64,000 bases of DNA from Actinacidiphila oryziradicis (GTDB taxonomy: Bacteria > Actinomycetota > Actinomycetes > Streptomycetales > Streptomycetaceae). Of the stretch, positions 35,051-44,770 are shown piece after piece. Below the pieces are notes generated by a model that did no database searches, had not been told where the DNA came from, and saw only the letters and a program-made list of their open reading frames with translations. Every line of letters begins with the position of its first letter. The first letter of the stretch is position 1. The DNA lies in assembly GCF_005047355.1 (NCBI RefSeq), contig NZ_SUMC01000006.1, positions 124,001 to 188,000 of the forward strand. Direction: 5' to 3'. The translations under genes were made by a program, and so were the position numbers.

Positions 35051-35910
35051 GACATCGCCTCCCGGGCGCGCTGGAGGGCGTCCGCCAGCACCCCATGGGT
35101 CAGGTGACGGATCAGCCGACGGCGATAGGCCGCACTCGCGTACAGGTCGGTCACAGGGTCGGCGCGCCCTACGAGGAGGTCGGCGACCACGCCGAACCAC
35201 TCCTGGTCAGGTCTCCGGCCGATCAGTTCACCGGCGGCGTCGCCCAGGGCGTAGGGCACGGGGGCGGCCCCGGTCACAGCGGCCCGCAGCGCCGACACCG
35301 TGCCGTCGACCGCCAGCCTCAGCGTGGCCGCGACGGTCACCAGCGGAAAGGCGTAGGCGCCCGGCCGGCTCACCTCCCGGAAACCCCATCCGTCCCGGCC
35401 AGTCATGCGGGGCAGCTCGATGGCGACGATCACCTCCTGCTCCCCGATCGCCCTCGGGTGCAGCAGTTCCCCGACGCCGACCGTGCGGGAGCTGTCCGGC
35501 GAGCGCAGTTGCGCCGAAGCGCCCAGCAGTACGCCGATGCCGGGCAGCTCGGCGGCCGGGTCGGCATTGGCGATGCTGCCACCAAGGGTGCCGCGGGTGC
35601 GCACCGCCGCGTGTCCGACGCGGGCCGCCGCGCACGACAGCACCGGGACCGCAGCACGCACTTCCGGACTGTCGGCCAGAGTCTGGTGGCGGGTGAGCGC
35701 ACCCAGCACGACAGTGTCCGGCCGGACGTCGAGGCGTTGCAACCCGCCGATCCCGTTGATGTCGACGAGCCGCCGCGGGCTGCGCTTCCGCTCGTTCAGT
35801 TCAGGCAGCAGGCTCTGTCCACCGGCGAGGAGCACATCACCATCGACCAGCGTGCCGAGCAGCTCGGCCAGGTGGCGCGGGCGCGTGTAGTCGAATGGTG
35901 CCGGTTTCAT
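35047..35910 (-). CDS. FAD-binding subunit of the hydroxylase (CoxM type)
   Basis: ATG at 35910 overlaps the preceding gene as ATGA; the longer frame above it is not needed. FAD motifs of the family are present: LLAGGQSLLPEL near residue 30 and RGTLGGSIANADPAAELP near 105-122. A C-terminal CoxM-type domain with EVSRPGAYAFPLV follows. At 287 aa it has the usual length. It carries electrons from the iron-sulphur clusters to an acceptor. Coupled by overlap to the small gene before it and the fused subunit after it. Confidence 0.88.
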   Translation of the reverse strand: MKPAPFDYTRPRHLAELLGTLVDGDVLLAGGQSLLPELNERKRSPRRLVDINGIGGLQRLDVRPDTVVLGALTRHQTLADSPEVRAAVPVLSCAAARVGHAAVRTRGTLGGSIANADPAAELPGIGVLLGASAQLRSPDSSRTVGVGELLHPRAIGEQEVIVAIELPRMTGRDGWGFREVSRPGAYAFPLVTVAATLRLAVDGTVSALRAAVTGAAPVPYALGDAAGELIGRRPDQEWFGVVADLLVGRADPVTDLYASAAYRRRLIRHLTHGVLADALQRAREAMS

Positions 35911-36263
35911 GCCGAGGCGCGGAAGGCGGTGCCCAGCTCGGTGATGCCGGCCATGCCCTCGCCGCCTTCGGCGACAGCGATGACCTCGAACTCCACGATG
36001 ATGTCGGGGCCGTGGCCGACGATCTCGGTGACCTTCGAGGGTGTCGTGGCCAGCGATGCCACGAACTCGCTTCGTGCCTGCTCCGTGGCCCACAGGTAGT
36101 TGCCGGCGAAGAATCCCCCGGGCTGCATGGTCCAGATTTTCTCGATCAGCCCGGGCCGACCGGTGAACCTCGGCTGCGACTCCTTGCCTACGTACTCCCG
36201 CAGCCGATCACTGACGTCCGACCCGGTGCCGGCCAGGGACCAGCGAGTCGTGAGTCCGAACAT
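35907..36263 (-). CDS. small YdhR-like (ferredoxin-fold) protein, 118 aa
   Basis: ATG at 36263, with a TCGG-rich leader; its stop overlaps the FAD subunit start. The sequence GGFFAGNYLWATEQARSEFV, then PDIIVEFEVIAVAEG, matches the alpha+beta barrel of YdhR/monooxygenase-like dimers. Such proteins often bind small aromatic or heterocyclic molecules, but many have no proven enzyme activity. First gene of the hydroxylase operon after the LysR gene, so it probably acts in the same pathway. Family assignment is moderate. Confidence 0.65.
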   Translation of the reverse strand: MFGLTTRWSLAGTGSDVSDRLREYVGKESQPRFTGRPGLIEKIWTMQPGGFFAGNYLWATEQARSEFVASLATTPSKVTEIVGHGPDIIVEFEVIAVAEGGEGMAGITELGTAFRASA

Positions 36264-36475
36264 TTCCGACCTCCGTGCCCCGCGCACCGTGCCGATACTC
36301 AGGGCAGTGTGCGGTTCGTGCCTCATGGCGGTTGAGTTTTGTGTCGCGTCACTCGGACGCATTTTCTATGAGCATAGATCCCGCTTGAGTGGACCGGGCC
36401 GGGGGCCCGCCCCGTGCGGGAGCGCGTCGGCCAAGGCATGGAAGCCCATGCCGCCCCCCTCGGAGGCATCACCGG

Positions 36476-37363
36476 TCACTGGCCGTCTCTGGCGGCCAAC
36501 GTGGTGTCGATGAAGGCCTGGGTCGCGGCGGTGACGGGGCCACCCCGGTATATGAGCCACTGCGGAAGTGTTTCCGCGGGCGAGAACCGGTAGACCTCCG
36601 CACCGGCCCGCCTGGCGAGATCAGCCCAGCCGTCCGGCATCAGGCCGGCCCCGATTCCCTTGAGCACCATGGGCAGGACCACGCTCCGGTCACCGACCTC
36701 CGCCGCGATGGTCATATCGCCGACGGTGGCGGCGAGCCGGTCGAACAGGGCGCGGACCGCCGTCGCCGGCTTGGTCACCACGAACCGCATGCCGCGCAGC
36801 GCCTCGGGAGTCACCGTGGGCCCGGTGTCCGCCATCGTGTTCGGTGGCACTACGAGCAGGAACTCTTCGTCTCGCAGGTGATGTGCGACCAGCCCCTGGC
36901 CGGTGGGGCGCTCGGCGCTGCCGGAGACCCCGACCTCGCAGCGGCCCTGGAGCACCATGGCGATCACTTCGGCCGCCGACAGGGCGGACGAGGTGCTGAC
37001 CGTGACACCCGGATGACGCTCGCGGAGTTCGGCGACAACGCTCGTCACGGGCTCCAGCGCCGAGGATGACGTCGCCGCGACATCCACCCTGCCCACCGTT
37101 CCATGGCCGATCGACCGCGCCGCGGCACGCAGGGCGTCGAGATCGCGGAGCACGAGCCTCGCCCTGTCGGCCAGCATCTCCCCGGCGTTGCTGAGCACGA
37201 CGTTGCGGCCGACCCGGTGGAAGAGCGTGACCCCGAGGTCGCGTTCGAGTTTCTGGATCGCACGCGACAGCGACGGCTGGGCGACGCGCAGCGACCGTGC
37301 GGCGTGGGTGAAACCGCCCTGCTCCACGACAGCCACGAAGTACTCGAGCTGGCGGCGTTCCAT
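36476..37363 (-). CDS. LysR-family transcriptional regulator
   Basis: ATG at 37363. The N-terminal winged helix (RRQLEYFVAVVEQGGFTHAA ... QPSLSRAIQKLE) is typical LysR. The effector domain runs from about residue 90 to 295, with two Rossmann-like halves. It is divergent from the gamma-glutamyltransferase-like gene, and its own direction continues into the hydroxylase operon. It therefore probably controls both arms in response to a pathway intermediate. A palindromic site lies in the divergent gap (37400-37416). Confidence 0.9.
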   Translation of the reverse strand: MERRQLEYFVAVVEQGGFTHAARSLRVAQPSLSRAIQKLERDLGVTLFHRVGRNVVLSNAGEMLADRARLVLRDLDALRAAARSIGHGTVGRVDVAATSSSALEPVTSVVAELRERHPGVTVSTSSALSAAEVIAMVLQGRCEVGVSGSAERPTGQGLVAHHLRDEEFLLVVPPNTMADTGPTVTPEALRGMRFVVTKPATAVRALFDRLAATVGDMTIAAEVGDRSVVLPMVLKGIGAGLMPDGWADLARRAGAEVYRFSPAETLPQWLIYRGGPVTAATQAFIDTTLAARDGQ

Positions 37364-37383
37364 GGAGTCCTCACGAACTGATC

Positions 37384-37416
37384 GATAGCGATAGGGATTG
37401 ATAGCGATTGGCTATC
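37384..37416. promoter_or_regulatory. LysR-type operator in the divergent promoter
   Basis: GATAGC-GATTG-GCTATC at 37400-37416 is a perfect inverted repeat that contains the T-N11-A pattern of LysR boxes. A half-copy GATAGCGAT lies 16 bases before it at 37384-37392, as for a recognition site plus activation site. It sits 37 bases from the LysR start, between the two operons. A second palindrome, GTTCTAGAAC, lies at 37479-37488. Confidence 0.65.
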
Positions 37417-37583
37417 TGAATGGTGTCATAGATGTCTTGGACGCAAAGTAGCGGCGGGTGTTTACTTCCTAAAAGATCGTTCTAGAACTGGTGGGACCTG
37501 CGTGAGGTGAGTCGAGGAACGCGCCCGGGGAAGCTGTCGCGCGTTCTTGGACAGCACTGAGAACGTGAACGGAAAGGACCAAG

Positions 37584-39440
37584 TTGTTCACCACCCGACC
37601 GACCCTGCAAGGCATCCACGGCATGGTGTCCTCCACCCACTGGCTCGCCTCCTCGACGGCCATGGCGGTACTGGAGGACGACGGCAACGCCTTCGACGCG
37701 GCGGTCGCCGCCGCTTTCGTGCTGCACGTCGTCGAACCGCACCTGAACGGACCCGGGGGCGAAGTGCCGATGATCCTGGCCCCGGCCGGCCATCGCCCCC
37801 AGGTCCTTTGCGGACAGGGCCCGGCGCCCGCCGGAGCGAGCATCGAGCACTACACCTCACTCGGCCTGGACCTTGTCCCCGGCACCGGTCCGCTGGCAGC
37901 CGCCGTGCCCGGTGCGTTCGACGCCTGGATGCTGCTGCTGCGCGATCACGGAACCAAGCGGCTTTCCGACGTGCTGAAGTACGCCATCGGTTACGCCGAG
38001 CACGGGCACCCCGCCGTCGAGCGCATCGGGGCAGCCGTCGAAACGGTGCGGGAGCTCTTCGAAACCGAGTGGACAACGTCGGCCGAGCTCTATCTCCGCG
38101 ACGGCAAATCGCCCGCCCCCGGCGCCCTGCTGCAGAATCCGGCGCTGGCCGGCACCTGGCGGCGGGTCATCGCGGAAGCCGAAGCGGCGGGCTCCGGCCG
38201 CGAGACCCAGATCGACGCGGCCCGCAGGGTGTGGCGCGAGGGATTCATCGCCGAGGCTGTCGCCGAGTTCGCGGCACGCCCCACCATGGACACATCCGGC
38301 GAGCGGCATGCCGGTACCCTCACCGGCGCGGACCTCGCCGCGTTCTCCGCGACCTACGAGGAGCCCGCCACCTACGACTGGAACGGCTGGACGGTGGCCA
38401 AACCGGGTCTGTGGAGCCAGGGTCCGGTGTTCCTCCAGCAGCTCGCCCTGCTGCGCGGCACCGAGCTGGACTACGGCACGCCGGACTACGTGCACACCCT
38501 CATCGAGGGCATGAAACTCACGATGGCCGACCGTGAGGCCTGGTACGGCGACAGCGCGGACGTGGCGCTGGAGACGCTGCTCTCCGCCGAGTACAACGAC
38601 ACCCGGCGCGCCCTCATCGGAGAGCGGGCTTCATTTGAATTGCGGCCGGGCAGCCCCGGCGGCCGGGTCCCCCGACTGAGCAAGCGTGCCCGCCACGTCG
38701 CCGACAACGGCGCGGTGGACCTGCCGCCGGCCGCCGGCGCCGGTGAACCGACGGTGGCGAAGGTCCACTGGGGGCATCCGGCCGGAGAGCCGGCCGCCGA
38801 CGCCGGTGAACTGACGGTGGAGAAGGACGGTTCCACCCGGGGGGACACCTGTCACCTGGACGTGGTCGACCGCTGGGGCAACATGATCGCGGCCACCCCG
38901 AGCGGCGGCTGGCTGCAATCCAACCCCACTGTGCCCGGCCTCGGCTTCCCGCTGGGCACCCGATTGCAGATGGCCTGGCTCGAGCCCGGACTGCCCAATT
39001 CCCTGGCCCCCGGGCGGCGCCCGCGCACCACGCTCACACCGTCCATGGCGCTCCGCGAAGGAGAGCCGGTCATGGCATTCGGAACTCCGGGTGGTGATCA
39101 GCAGGACCAGTGGAGCGTACATTTCTTCCTCGCCGTCGCATTGCGGGAGAAAGTACGCGGCGGGCTCGACCTGCAAGGTGCGATCGACGCACCCAACTGG
39201 CACAACGACAGTTTTCCGAGTTCTTTCTATCCACGCGTCATGAAGCCGGGAAGCGTCACCGTGGAATCGCGAATCGGCGATTTCGCCATTGCCGAACTCC
39301 GACGCCGCGGGCACGAGGTCACGGTCGGCGAACCATGGTCGGAGGGCCGGCTCTGCGCGGTCGCCCGCGACCCTGAAACCGGCATCCTGTCGGCAGGCGC
39401 GAACCCGCGCGGCATGCAGGGCTACGCCGTTGGGCGATAG
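37584..39440 (+). CDS. gamma-glutamyltransferase-like Ntn hydrolase, 618 aa
   Basis: TTG at 37584 with GAAAGGA six bases upstream. The family core is present: STHWLASSTAMAVLEDDGNAFDAAVAAAF at the front, NGPGGEVPM, and the self-cleavage and catalytic threonine in GDTCHLDVVDRWGN near residue 421. A GTPGGDQQDQW motif follows, which orders the small subunit. There is no signal peptide, so it would act in the cytoplasm, unlike typical secreted GGTs. Cytoplasmic relatives include HpxW-type oxamate amidohydrolase of purine catabolism and gamma-glutamyl-amide hydrolases. It probably splits an amide in the pathway of this cluster. Residues about 390-415 contain an imperfect internal duplication. Confidence 0.8.
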   Translation: MFTTRPTLQGIHGMVSSTHWLASSTAMAVLEDDGNAFDAAVAAAFVLHVVEPHLNGPGGEVPMILAPAGHRPQVLCGQGPAPAGASIEHYTSLGLDLVPGTGPLAAAVPGAFDAWMLLLRDHGTKRLSDVLKYAIGYAEHGHPAVERIGAAVETVRELFETEWTTSAELYLRDGKSPAPGALLQNPALAGTWRRVIAEAEAAGSGRETQIDAARRVWREGFIAEAVAEFAARPTMDTSGERHAGTLTGADLAAFSATYEEPATYDWNGWTVAKPGLWSQGPVFLQQLALLRGTELDYGTPDYVHTLIEGMKLTMADREAWYGDSADVALETLLSAEYNDTRRALIGERASFELRPGSPGGRVPRLSKRARHVADNGAVDLPPAAGAGEPTVAKVHWGHPAGEPAADAGELTVEKDGSTRGDTCHLDVVDRWGNMIAATPSGGWLQSNPTVPGLGFPLGTRLQMAWLEPGLPNSLAPGRRPRTTLTPSMALREGEPVMAFGTPGGDQQDQWSVHFFLAVALREKVRGGLDLQGAIDAPNWHNDSFPSSFYPRVMKPGSVTVESRIGDFAIAELRRRGHEVTVGEPWSEGRLCAVARDPETGILSAGANPRGMQGYAVGR

Positions 39441-39458
39441 CCGACGGGTGGGGTGAAT

Positions 39459-39494
39459 GGCGAATAGCGGCCCGGGTCCGGGCCGCTATTCGCC
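39459..39494. terminator. strong 17-bp hairpin after the GGT-like gene
   Basis: GGCGAATAGCGGCCCGG (39459-39475) is exactly complementary to 39478-39494, a near-continuous stem. A run CTATTCGCTATTC follows. It lies 18 bases after the stop and before the transporter genes, and so it probably separates the two transcripts or thins out the second. Confidence 0.7.
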
Positions 39495-39628
39495 GTTCTC
39501 TATTCGCTATTCGTGCCACCTTTTCATAAATGCAAGTCGTAACAGTACTTAACCTCTCCGCAATCGACTACGGGCACACAGGAACTACCTTGAGCTTCAC
39601 ATAAAACGAAGCGCTGGGAGTTTGTTTC

Positions 39629-41281
39629 ATGTTCCTCCGGTGTTCTAAGTTTGCGCGAGGTGCCCCGATTCGGTTTGCGGCGATCGGCCTGGCCGCGGCA
39701 GTACTCACCTCTTGCGTCCCCATACAGCACGTCGGCGTCGTCGGCGATCACACCGACGTCTACGGCGCCCCCGTAGGAAACCGACAGGTCCGTGCGGGCG
39801 GTGATCTCGTGGTGGGCCTGTCCGCCGAACCGGACCAGCTCGACCCGACCACGTCCAGCTCGTCGTTGACGCGCAACGTGATGAGCGCGATCTGCGAGAA
39901 GCTGTACGACCTCGACGCGAGCGGCCGGATCGTCCCGCAACTCGCGACCCAGCTGCCCACGATCTCGCGCGACGGGCTGACCGTGACGATTCCGGTCCGC
40001 ACCGGCGTCGTGTTCGCCGACGGCACCCCGTTCAACGCGAACGCCGTGCGCACCAGCCTTCAGCGCGATTTCACGATGAAGACTTCGCAGCGCACCACCG
40101 AAATGGGCCCGATCAAGAGCATCGAGGCAACCGACGCGACCCATGTGGTGCTCCACTACAAGCGCCCGTTCGCGCCGATCACCGCAGCACTCGCCGACCG
40201 GGCCGGGATGGTCATGTCGCCGGCCGCGCTGGCCGCGAAGGGCGACAATTTCGGCAACTCACCGGTGTGCGTCGGTCCGTTCAAGTTCGTCAACCGCGTC
40301 CCGCAGACCTCCATCACGGTCAAGCGCGACCCGCTGTACTACGACGCCGCCCACGTCCACCTCGACACGATCACCTACCGGATCATGACGGACGCGAACA
40401 TCCGGGCCGCGAACCTGCGCTCCGGCGACATCCAGGTGGCCGACACCATCTCCCCGCAGGACGTCGACGCGCTGGCCAAGGATCCGAATCTGAAGGTGCT
40501 CCAGTCCGGTTTTCTCGGATACCGGGGAATCACGTTCAACACCGGCAATGTGGACGGCGCCGGAACGCCCCCGAAGACCATCAACACCCCGATCGCGGAC
40601 TCCAGAGTCCGGGCGGCCTTCGGCTACAGCGTCGACCGCAAGACCTTGGTCAACACCGTGTTCAACAACTGGTTCGAACCTGCGTGCTCCCCCATCGCTC
40701 CCACGACCCCGTATGCCTCGGCGGCCAGCAATGCCTGCCCGGCGTTCAATCCGAAGCGCTCACTTCAGTTGCTCAAGGAAGCGGGCGTCCATGTGCCGCT
40801 CAAGGTGACTCTCACGGTGGCCAACTCCCAGGACGAGCTCCGGTATGCGCAGGCGCTACAGGCCAGCGTCGCCGAGGGCGGTTTCGATCTGCGCATCGTC
40901 CCGGTCGAATACGCCACCTCGCTCGATGTGCGCAAGCGCGGTGGCTTTGAGCTGATGCAAATCGGCTGGTCCGGGCGAATCGACCCGGACGCGAACACTT
41001 CGAGTTTCCTTGCCACGTCCGCGAGCTCCAACTACGGCGGATTTTCCTCGGCGCAACTGGACGACCTGCTTTCCCGGGCCGCGCAGATCACCGACACCGC
41101 ACAACGGGCCACGCTGTACGGGCAGGCCGTACAGCTGATTCAGCGGGAGAACCCCATCGTGTACCTCTACCGGATGCGCAACATCACCGTGTATTCCACC
41201 CGGGTCGCCGGCGTCGAGGTGTACTCCGACGGCCTGGTCCGGCTCGGCAAGGCCGCGTTCGTCTCACAACAGAAGGGCTGA
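39629..41281 (+). CDS. ABC importer solute-binding lipoprotein (family 5, peptide/nickel/opine type)
   Basis: ATG at 39629. A lipoprotein signal ends in LTSC with the lipidated cysteine at residue 29. The family signature lies in AEPDQLDPTTS and DLVVGLS near the mature N-terminus; helices such as RVRAAFGYSVDRKTLVN and WSGRIDPDANTSSFL are typical of DppA/OppA-like proteins. It binds its ligand outside the membrane and passes it to the two permeases that follow. Family 5 proteins bind oligopeptides, opines, glutathione and related amides. The ligand is presumably the cluster's substrate. Confidence 0.9.
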   Translation: MFLRCSKFARGAPIRFAAIGLAAAVLTSCVPIQHVGVVGDHTDVYGAPVGNRQVRAGGDLVVGLSAEPDQLDPTTSSSSLTRNVMSAICEKLYDLDASGRIVPQLATQLPTISRDGLTVTIPVRTGVVFADGTPFNANAVRTSLQRDFTMKTSQRTTEMGPIKSIEATDATHVVLHYKRPFAPITAALADRAGMVMSPAALAAKGDNFGNSPVCVGPFKFVNRVPQTSITVKRDPLYYDAAHVHLDTITYRIMTDANIRAANLRSGDIQVADTISPQDVDALAKDPNLKVLQSGFLGYRGITFNTGNVDGAGTPPKTINTPIADSRVRAAFGYSVDRKTLVNTVFNNWFEPACSPIAPTTPYASAASNACPAFNPKRSLQLLKEAGVHVPLKVTLTVANSQDELRYAQALQASVAEGGFDLRIVPVEYATSLDVRKRGGFELMQIGWSGRIDPDANTSSFLATSASSNYGGFSSAQLDDLLSRAAQITDTAQRATLYGQAVQLIQRENPIVYLYRMRNITVYSTRVAGVEVYSDGLVRLGKAAFVSQQKG

Positions 41282-41284
41282 ACC

Positions 41285-42241
41285 TTGCTGCGCTACCTGT
41301 TGCACCGCCTGTGGCAGTCCGCCGTCACACTCCTACTCGGGTCGATCGTCGTGTTCGTCGGTGTGCGTGCGCTGCCGGGTGACCCGGCGGTGGCGATGGC
41401 CGGGGATGGAGCCGACCCCGCGACGATCGCGGCGGTACGGGCCCAACTCGGCCTGAACGATTCACTTCCGGTGCAGTACTTCCGGTTCGCCGGCCACGCG
41501 CTGACCGGTGACTTCGGCAATTCGGTCCGGACCGGTACGCCGGTCGACCAGATGATCGGCGCGACGCTGCCGGTGACGATCCAGCTCGCGGTCTTCGCGA
41601 TGGTCATCGCCGTACTGGCCGGGATGTCGGCGGGCGTGCTCGCGGCGGTCTTCCGGGGCCGGTGGCCCGAGTGGCTGGCGAACGGCTTCTCCCTGCTCGC
41701 GCTGTCCGTGCCGACCTTCTGGCTCGGCATCCTCGCGATCCTCTACCTCTCCGTGCAGCTGGGCTGGTTTCCGGCATCGGGTTACGTCTCCCCCTTCCAG
41801 GATCCGCTGCGCGGGATCTACTACCTGATCCTGCCGGCGGTGATCCTCGGGATGACCCATGCCGCGGTCGTCCAGCGGCAGACCCGGGCAGCGATGGTCG
41901 GGACCCTCACCGCCGATTTCGTGCGCACCGCGCGGGCGAAGGGGCTGGGCCGCGGCGCCGTGATCTTCCGGTACGGCTTGCGCAACAGCCTGATCGTGGT
42001 GACCACGGTCATCGGCCTGCAACTCGGTGGCCTGATCGCCGGCGCGGTGGTCACCGAGCGCATCTTCACCCTGCCCGGCATCGGCAAGCTCACCCTCGAC
42101 TCGCTGCTCAGCCGGGACTACCCGGTCATCCAGGCCGTCGTCCTGGTCGTCACGGCGTCCTACATCGTGATCAATCTGCTGGTCGATCTCCTTTACACGG
42201 TCATCGACCCACGCATTCGAGTGTCCGGGAGGGCGCAGTGA
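41285..42241 (+). CDS. ABC importer permease, DppB type
   Basis: TTG at 41285, three bases after the lipoprotein gene. Six membrane spans; N-terminal span after LLHRLWQSAVTLLLGSIVVF; ALPGDPAV and the EAA-type coupling loop at TARAKGLGRGAVIFRYGLRN. 318 aa, normal length. Overlaps the next gene by GTGA. Confidence 0.93.
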   Translation: MLRYLLHRLWQSAVTLLLGSIVVFVGVRALPGDPAVAMAGDGADPATIAAVRAQLGLNDSLPVQYFRFAGHALTGDFGNSVRTGTPVDQMIGATLPVTIQLAVFAMVIAVLAGMSAGVLAAVFRGRWPEWLANGFSLLALSVPTFWLGILAILYLSVQLGWFPASGYVSPFQDPLRGIYYLILPAVILGMTHAAVVQRQTRAAMVGTLTADFVRTARAKGLGRGAVIFRYGLRNSLIVVTTVIGLQLGGLIAGAVVTERIFTLPGIGKLTLDSLLSRDYPVIQAVVLVVTASYIVINLLVDLLYTVIDPRIRVSGRAQ

Positions 42242-43125
42242 CCGCAATCGCCGAAACTCTCGCCGAAGCCTCCGCCGGCGCTCTCGGGCGGGTACGCGGG
42301 CGGGTGCTGCGCAAGCTGTCGCACAACCCGATGGGCCTGGTCGGCGGCGCGCTGCTGCTGATCGTGATCGTCGCCGGGGTGTTCGCGCCCTGGCTCGCGC
42401 CCTACCCGCCGGCCGAGGTGCACTTCTCGACGCCGTTCCAGCAGCCGGACACCGTCGGTTTCGCGCTGGGTACCGATGACCTCGGCAGGGATGTGCTGTC
42501 CCGGGTGCTGTACGGCACGCGTGCTTCGTTCGAGGTCGGCGTGCTGTCGGTGCTGCTCGCCATCGTCGTCGGAGTGCCGCTCGGACTGCTCGCGGGCTAC
42601 TGGCGCCGACTGGACGCTCTGGTGTCCAGGCTCGCCGATCTCATGCTCGCGTTCCCCTTTCTCATCCTCGCGGTCGGCCTCGCGGCGATCAACGGCGGCG
42701 GGCTCGGCAACGCGGCGATCGCGCTGGGCACAGCCAACGTTCCCACCATGATCCGTGTGGTCCGCGCCGAGACCCTGCGGTTGAAGGACACCGATTTTGT
42801 GCTCGCCGCGCACACCATGGACGCGGGAGCATTTCGGATCCTCGGGCAGCACATCCTGCCCAACGCCTTGTCCGCGATCATCGTGCAGGCCACGGTGATC
42901 ATGCCGGCAGCCGTGCTCGGCGAAGCCATCCTGTCCTTCCTCGGGCTGGGCATCCAGCCCCCGGACCCGAGCCTGGGCATCATGCTCTCCGACGCCCAGC
43001 AGTATCTGTTCCGCACTCCGTGGCCGGCGGTCTTCCCCGGCATCGCGATCGCGCTGATCTGCCTCGGGTTCAACCTGTTCGGCGACGCCCTGCGGGACGC
43101 GCTCGATCCGAAGACCGGAAAGTGA
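42238..43125 (+). CDS. ABC importer permease, DppC type
   Basis: GTG at 42238, overlapping the previous stop. 295 aa with a first span (GLVGGALLLIVIVAGVFAPW), the LGTDDLGRDVLSRVLYG motif characteristic of DppC-like permeases, five more spans and a coupling loop around DTDFVLAAHTMDAGAF. It pairs with the DppB-type permease to form the pore. Confidence 0.93.
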   Translation: MTAIAETLAEASAGALGRVRGRVLRKLSHNPMGLVGGALLLIVIVAGVFAPWLAPYPPAEVHFSTPFQQPDTVGFALGTDDLGRDVLSRVLYGTRASFEVGVLSVLLAIVVGVPLGLLAGYWRRLDALVSRLADLMLAFPFLILAVGLAAINGGGLGNAAIALGTANVPTMIRVVRAETLRLKDTDFVLAAHTMDAGAFRILGQHILPNALSAIIVQATVIMPAAVLGEAILSFLGLGIQPPDPSLGIMLSDAQQYLFRTPWPAVFPGIAIALICLGFNLFGDALRDALDPKTGK

Positions 43126-43135
43126 GGGCTGAGTG

Positions 43136-44770
43136 ATGACGAAATCCGATGCCGAGCCGCTGCTGGAAGTGAGCGATCTCGAGGTGTCCTTCGCGGGCGG
43201 CGCGGTCCCCGCCGTGCGGGGTGCCGGTTTCCGGCTGATGCCTGGACAGCGGGTCGCGGTGGTCGGCGAGTCCGGCTCCGGCAAGTCGACCACGGCACAC
43301 GCCGTGATGGGTCTGCTGCCCGCTTCGGGCCGGATCATCGGTGGCCGGATCCGCTTGCGGGGCGAGGACATCACGCATGCCGGCGAGAAGCGGCTGCGGC
43401 GGCTGCGCGGGCGCGAGATCGGGCTCGTACCGCAGGACCCGATGTCCAATCTCAATCCGGTCGCGCGGGTGGGGCGGCAGGTCGCGGAAACCCTGGTGGT
43501 GCACGGCATGGCCGGCCGGCGTGAAGCACCCGCACGCGCGGTCGAGATGCTGGCGCAGGCCGGACTCCCGGAGCCGGCCCGCCGGGCGCGTCAGTACCCG
43601 CACGAGCTGTCCGGCGGCATGCGCCAGCGCGTGCTGATCGCGATCGCCCTGGCCTGCCGGCCGGATCTGCTGATCGCGGACGAGCCGACCTCCGCGCTCG
43701 ATGTGACCGTGCAACGGCAGATCCTCGACCACCTGGAGAACCTGACCCACGAGCTGGGCACCGCGCTGCTGCTGGTCACGCACGATCTGGGCCTGGCGGT
43801 CGACCGGGCCGACCAGGTGGTGGTGATGTCCAAGGGCAAGGTGGTGGAAGCGGGCCCCGCACGGCAGATCCTCACCGATCCGGAACACGAGTACACCAGA
43901 AGACTGGTGGCTGCCGCGCCCTCTCTCGCGACTCCACGCCGGCGGGCGGTCGTGCCCGGCGAGCCCAGCGTGCCCGGCGAGCACAGCGAAGAGACGGTGC
44001 TGGAGGTCGACCGGGTATCGAAGGAGTACCGCATCCCCGGGCGGGGCGGCGTGCTGCGTGCCGTCGATGAGGTGTCCTTCACCGTGGGACGCGGACGTAC
44101 GACGGCGATCGTCGGCGAATCGGGTTCGGGCAAGACCACGACGGCCAGGATGGTGCTCGGGCTTGTCCCGGCGACCAGCGGCGCCATCCGGCTCGACGGC
44201 TCGGAAATGGTCGGACTCCGCGGTGCGCGGCTGCGTGCGGCACGCCGGGCCATGCAGCCGGTCTTCCAGGACCCGTACGCGTCGCTCGATCCGACGTTCA
44301 CGGTCGAGCGGCTGATCACCGAGCCGCTGCGGATCTTCGGCGTCGGCGACCGCGCCCAACGCCGGGCCAGGGTGCTGGAACTGCTGGAGCAGGTCGCGCT
44401 GCCGGCCGCCGTAACTCAGCGGTACCCGAACGAGCTGTCCGGCGGCCAGCGCCAGCGAGTGGCGATCGCCCGCGCGCTCGCGCTCGGTCCCCGGCTGGTC
44501 GTCTGCGACGAGGCGGTCTCAGCGCTGGACGTACTGGTGCAGGACCAGATTCTGAAGCTGCTCGACACCCTTCAGCACGAACTCGGGCTCAGTTATCTGT
44601 TCATCTCGCACGATCTCTCCGTCGTCAGGTCCATCGCCCATGACGTCGTGGTCATGCGCGGCGGCCGGGTGGTCGAGCAGGGTCCGGTCGACCAGGTGCT
44701 CAACTCGCCGGCGGATGCCTACACACAACAGCTTCTTGAGGCGATCCCCGGTGCGGGGATGTTCAACTGA
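43136..44770 (+). CDS. double ABC ATPase, fused DppD-DppF
   Basis: The ATG at 43136 (a GTG three bases earlier is also possible) follows the permease by ten bases. The first ATPase has GESGSGKST near residue 44 and LSGGMRQR; the second has GESGSGKTT near residue 326 and LSGGQRQR. Walker B aspartates are in [10 protein letters not shown] and [10 protein letters not shown]; note the valine and alanine in the second. In most systems the two are separate genes; this fusion is common in actinobacteria. It powers import through the two permeases. Confidence 0.93.
   Translation: MTKSDAEPLLEVSDLEVSFAGGAVPAVRGAGFRLMPGQRVAVVGESGSGKSTTAHAVMGLLPASGRIIGGRIRLRGEDITHAGEKRLRRLRGREIGLVPQDPMSNLNPVARVGRQVAETLVVHGMAGRREAPARAVEMLAQAGLPEPARRARQYPHELSGGMRQRVLIAIALACRPDLLIADEPTSALDVTVQRQILDHLENLTHELGTALLLVTHDLGLAVDRADQVVVMSKGKVVEAGPARQILTDPEHEYTRRLVAAAPSLATPRRRAVVPGEPSVPGEHSEETVLEVDRVSKEYRIPGRGGVLRAVDEVSFTVGRGRTTAIVGESGSGKTTTARMVLGLVPATSGAIRLDGSEMVGLRGARLRAARRAMQPVFQDPYASLDPTFTVERLITEPLRIFGVGDRAQRRARVLELLEQVALPAAVTQRYPNELSGGQRQRVAIARALALGPRLVVCDEAVSALDVLVQDQILKLLDTLQHELGLSYLFISHDLSVVRSIAHDVVVMRGGRVVEQGPVDQVLNSPADAYTQQLLEAIPGAGMFN

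Noticed and set aside
32072-35910. The hydroxylase operon as aerobic CO dehydrogenase
   Set aside because: The large subunit lacks the CoxL active-site loop AYRCSFR, and no cox accessory genes are present.
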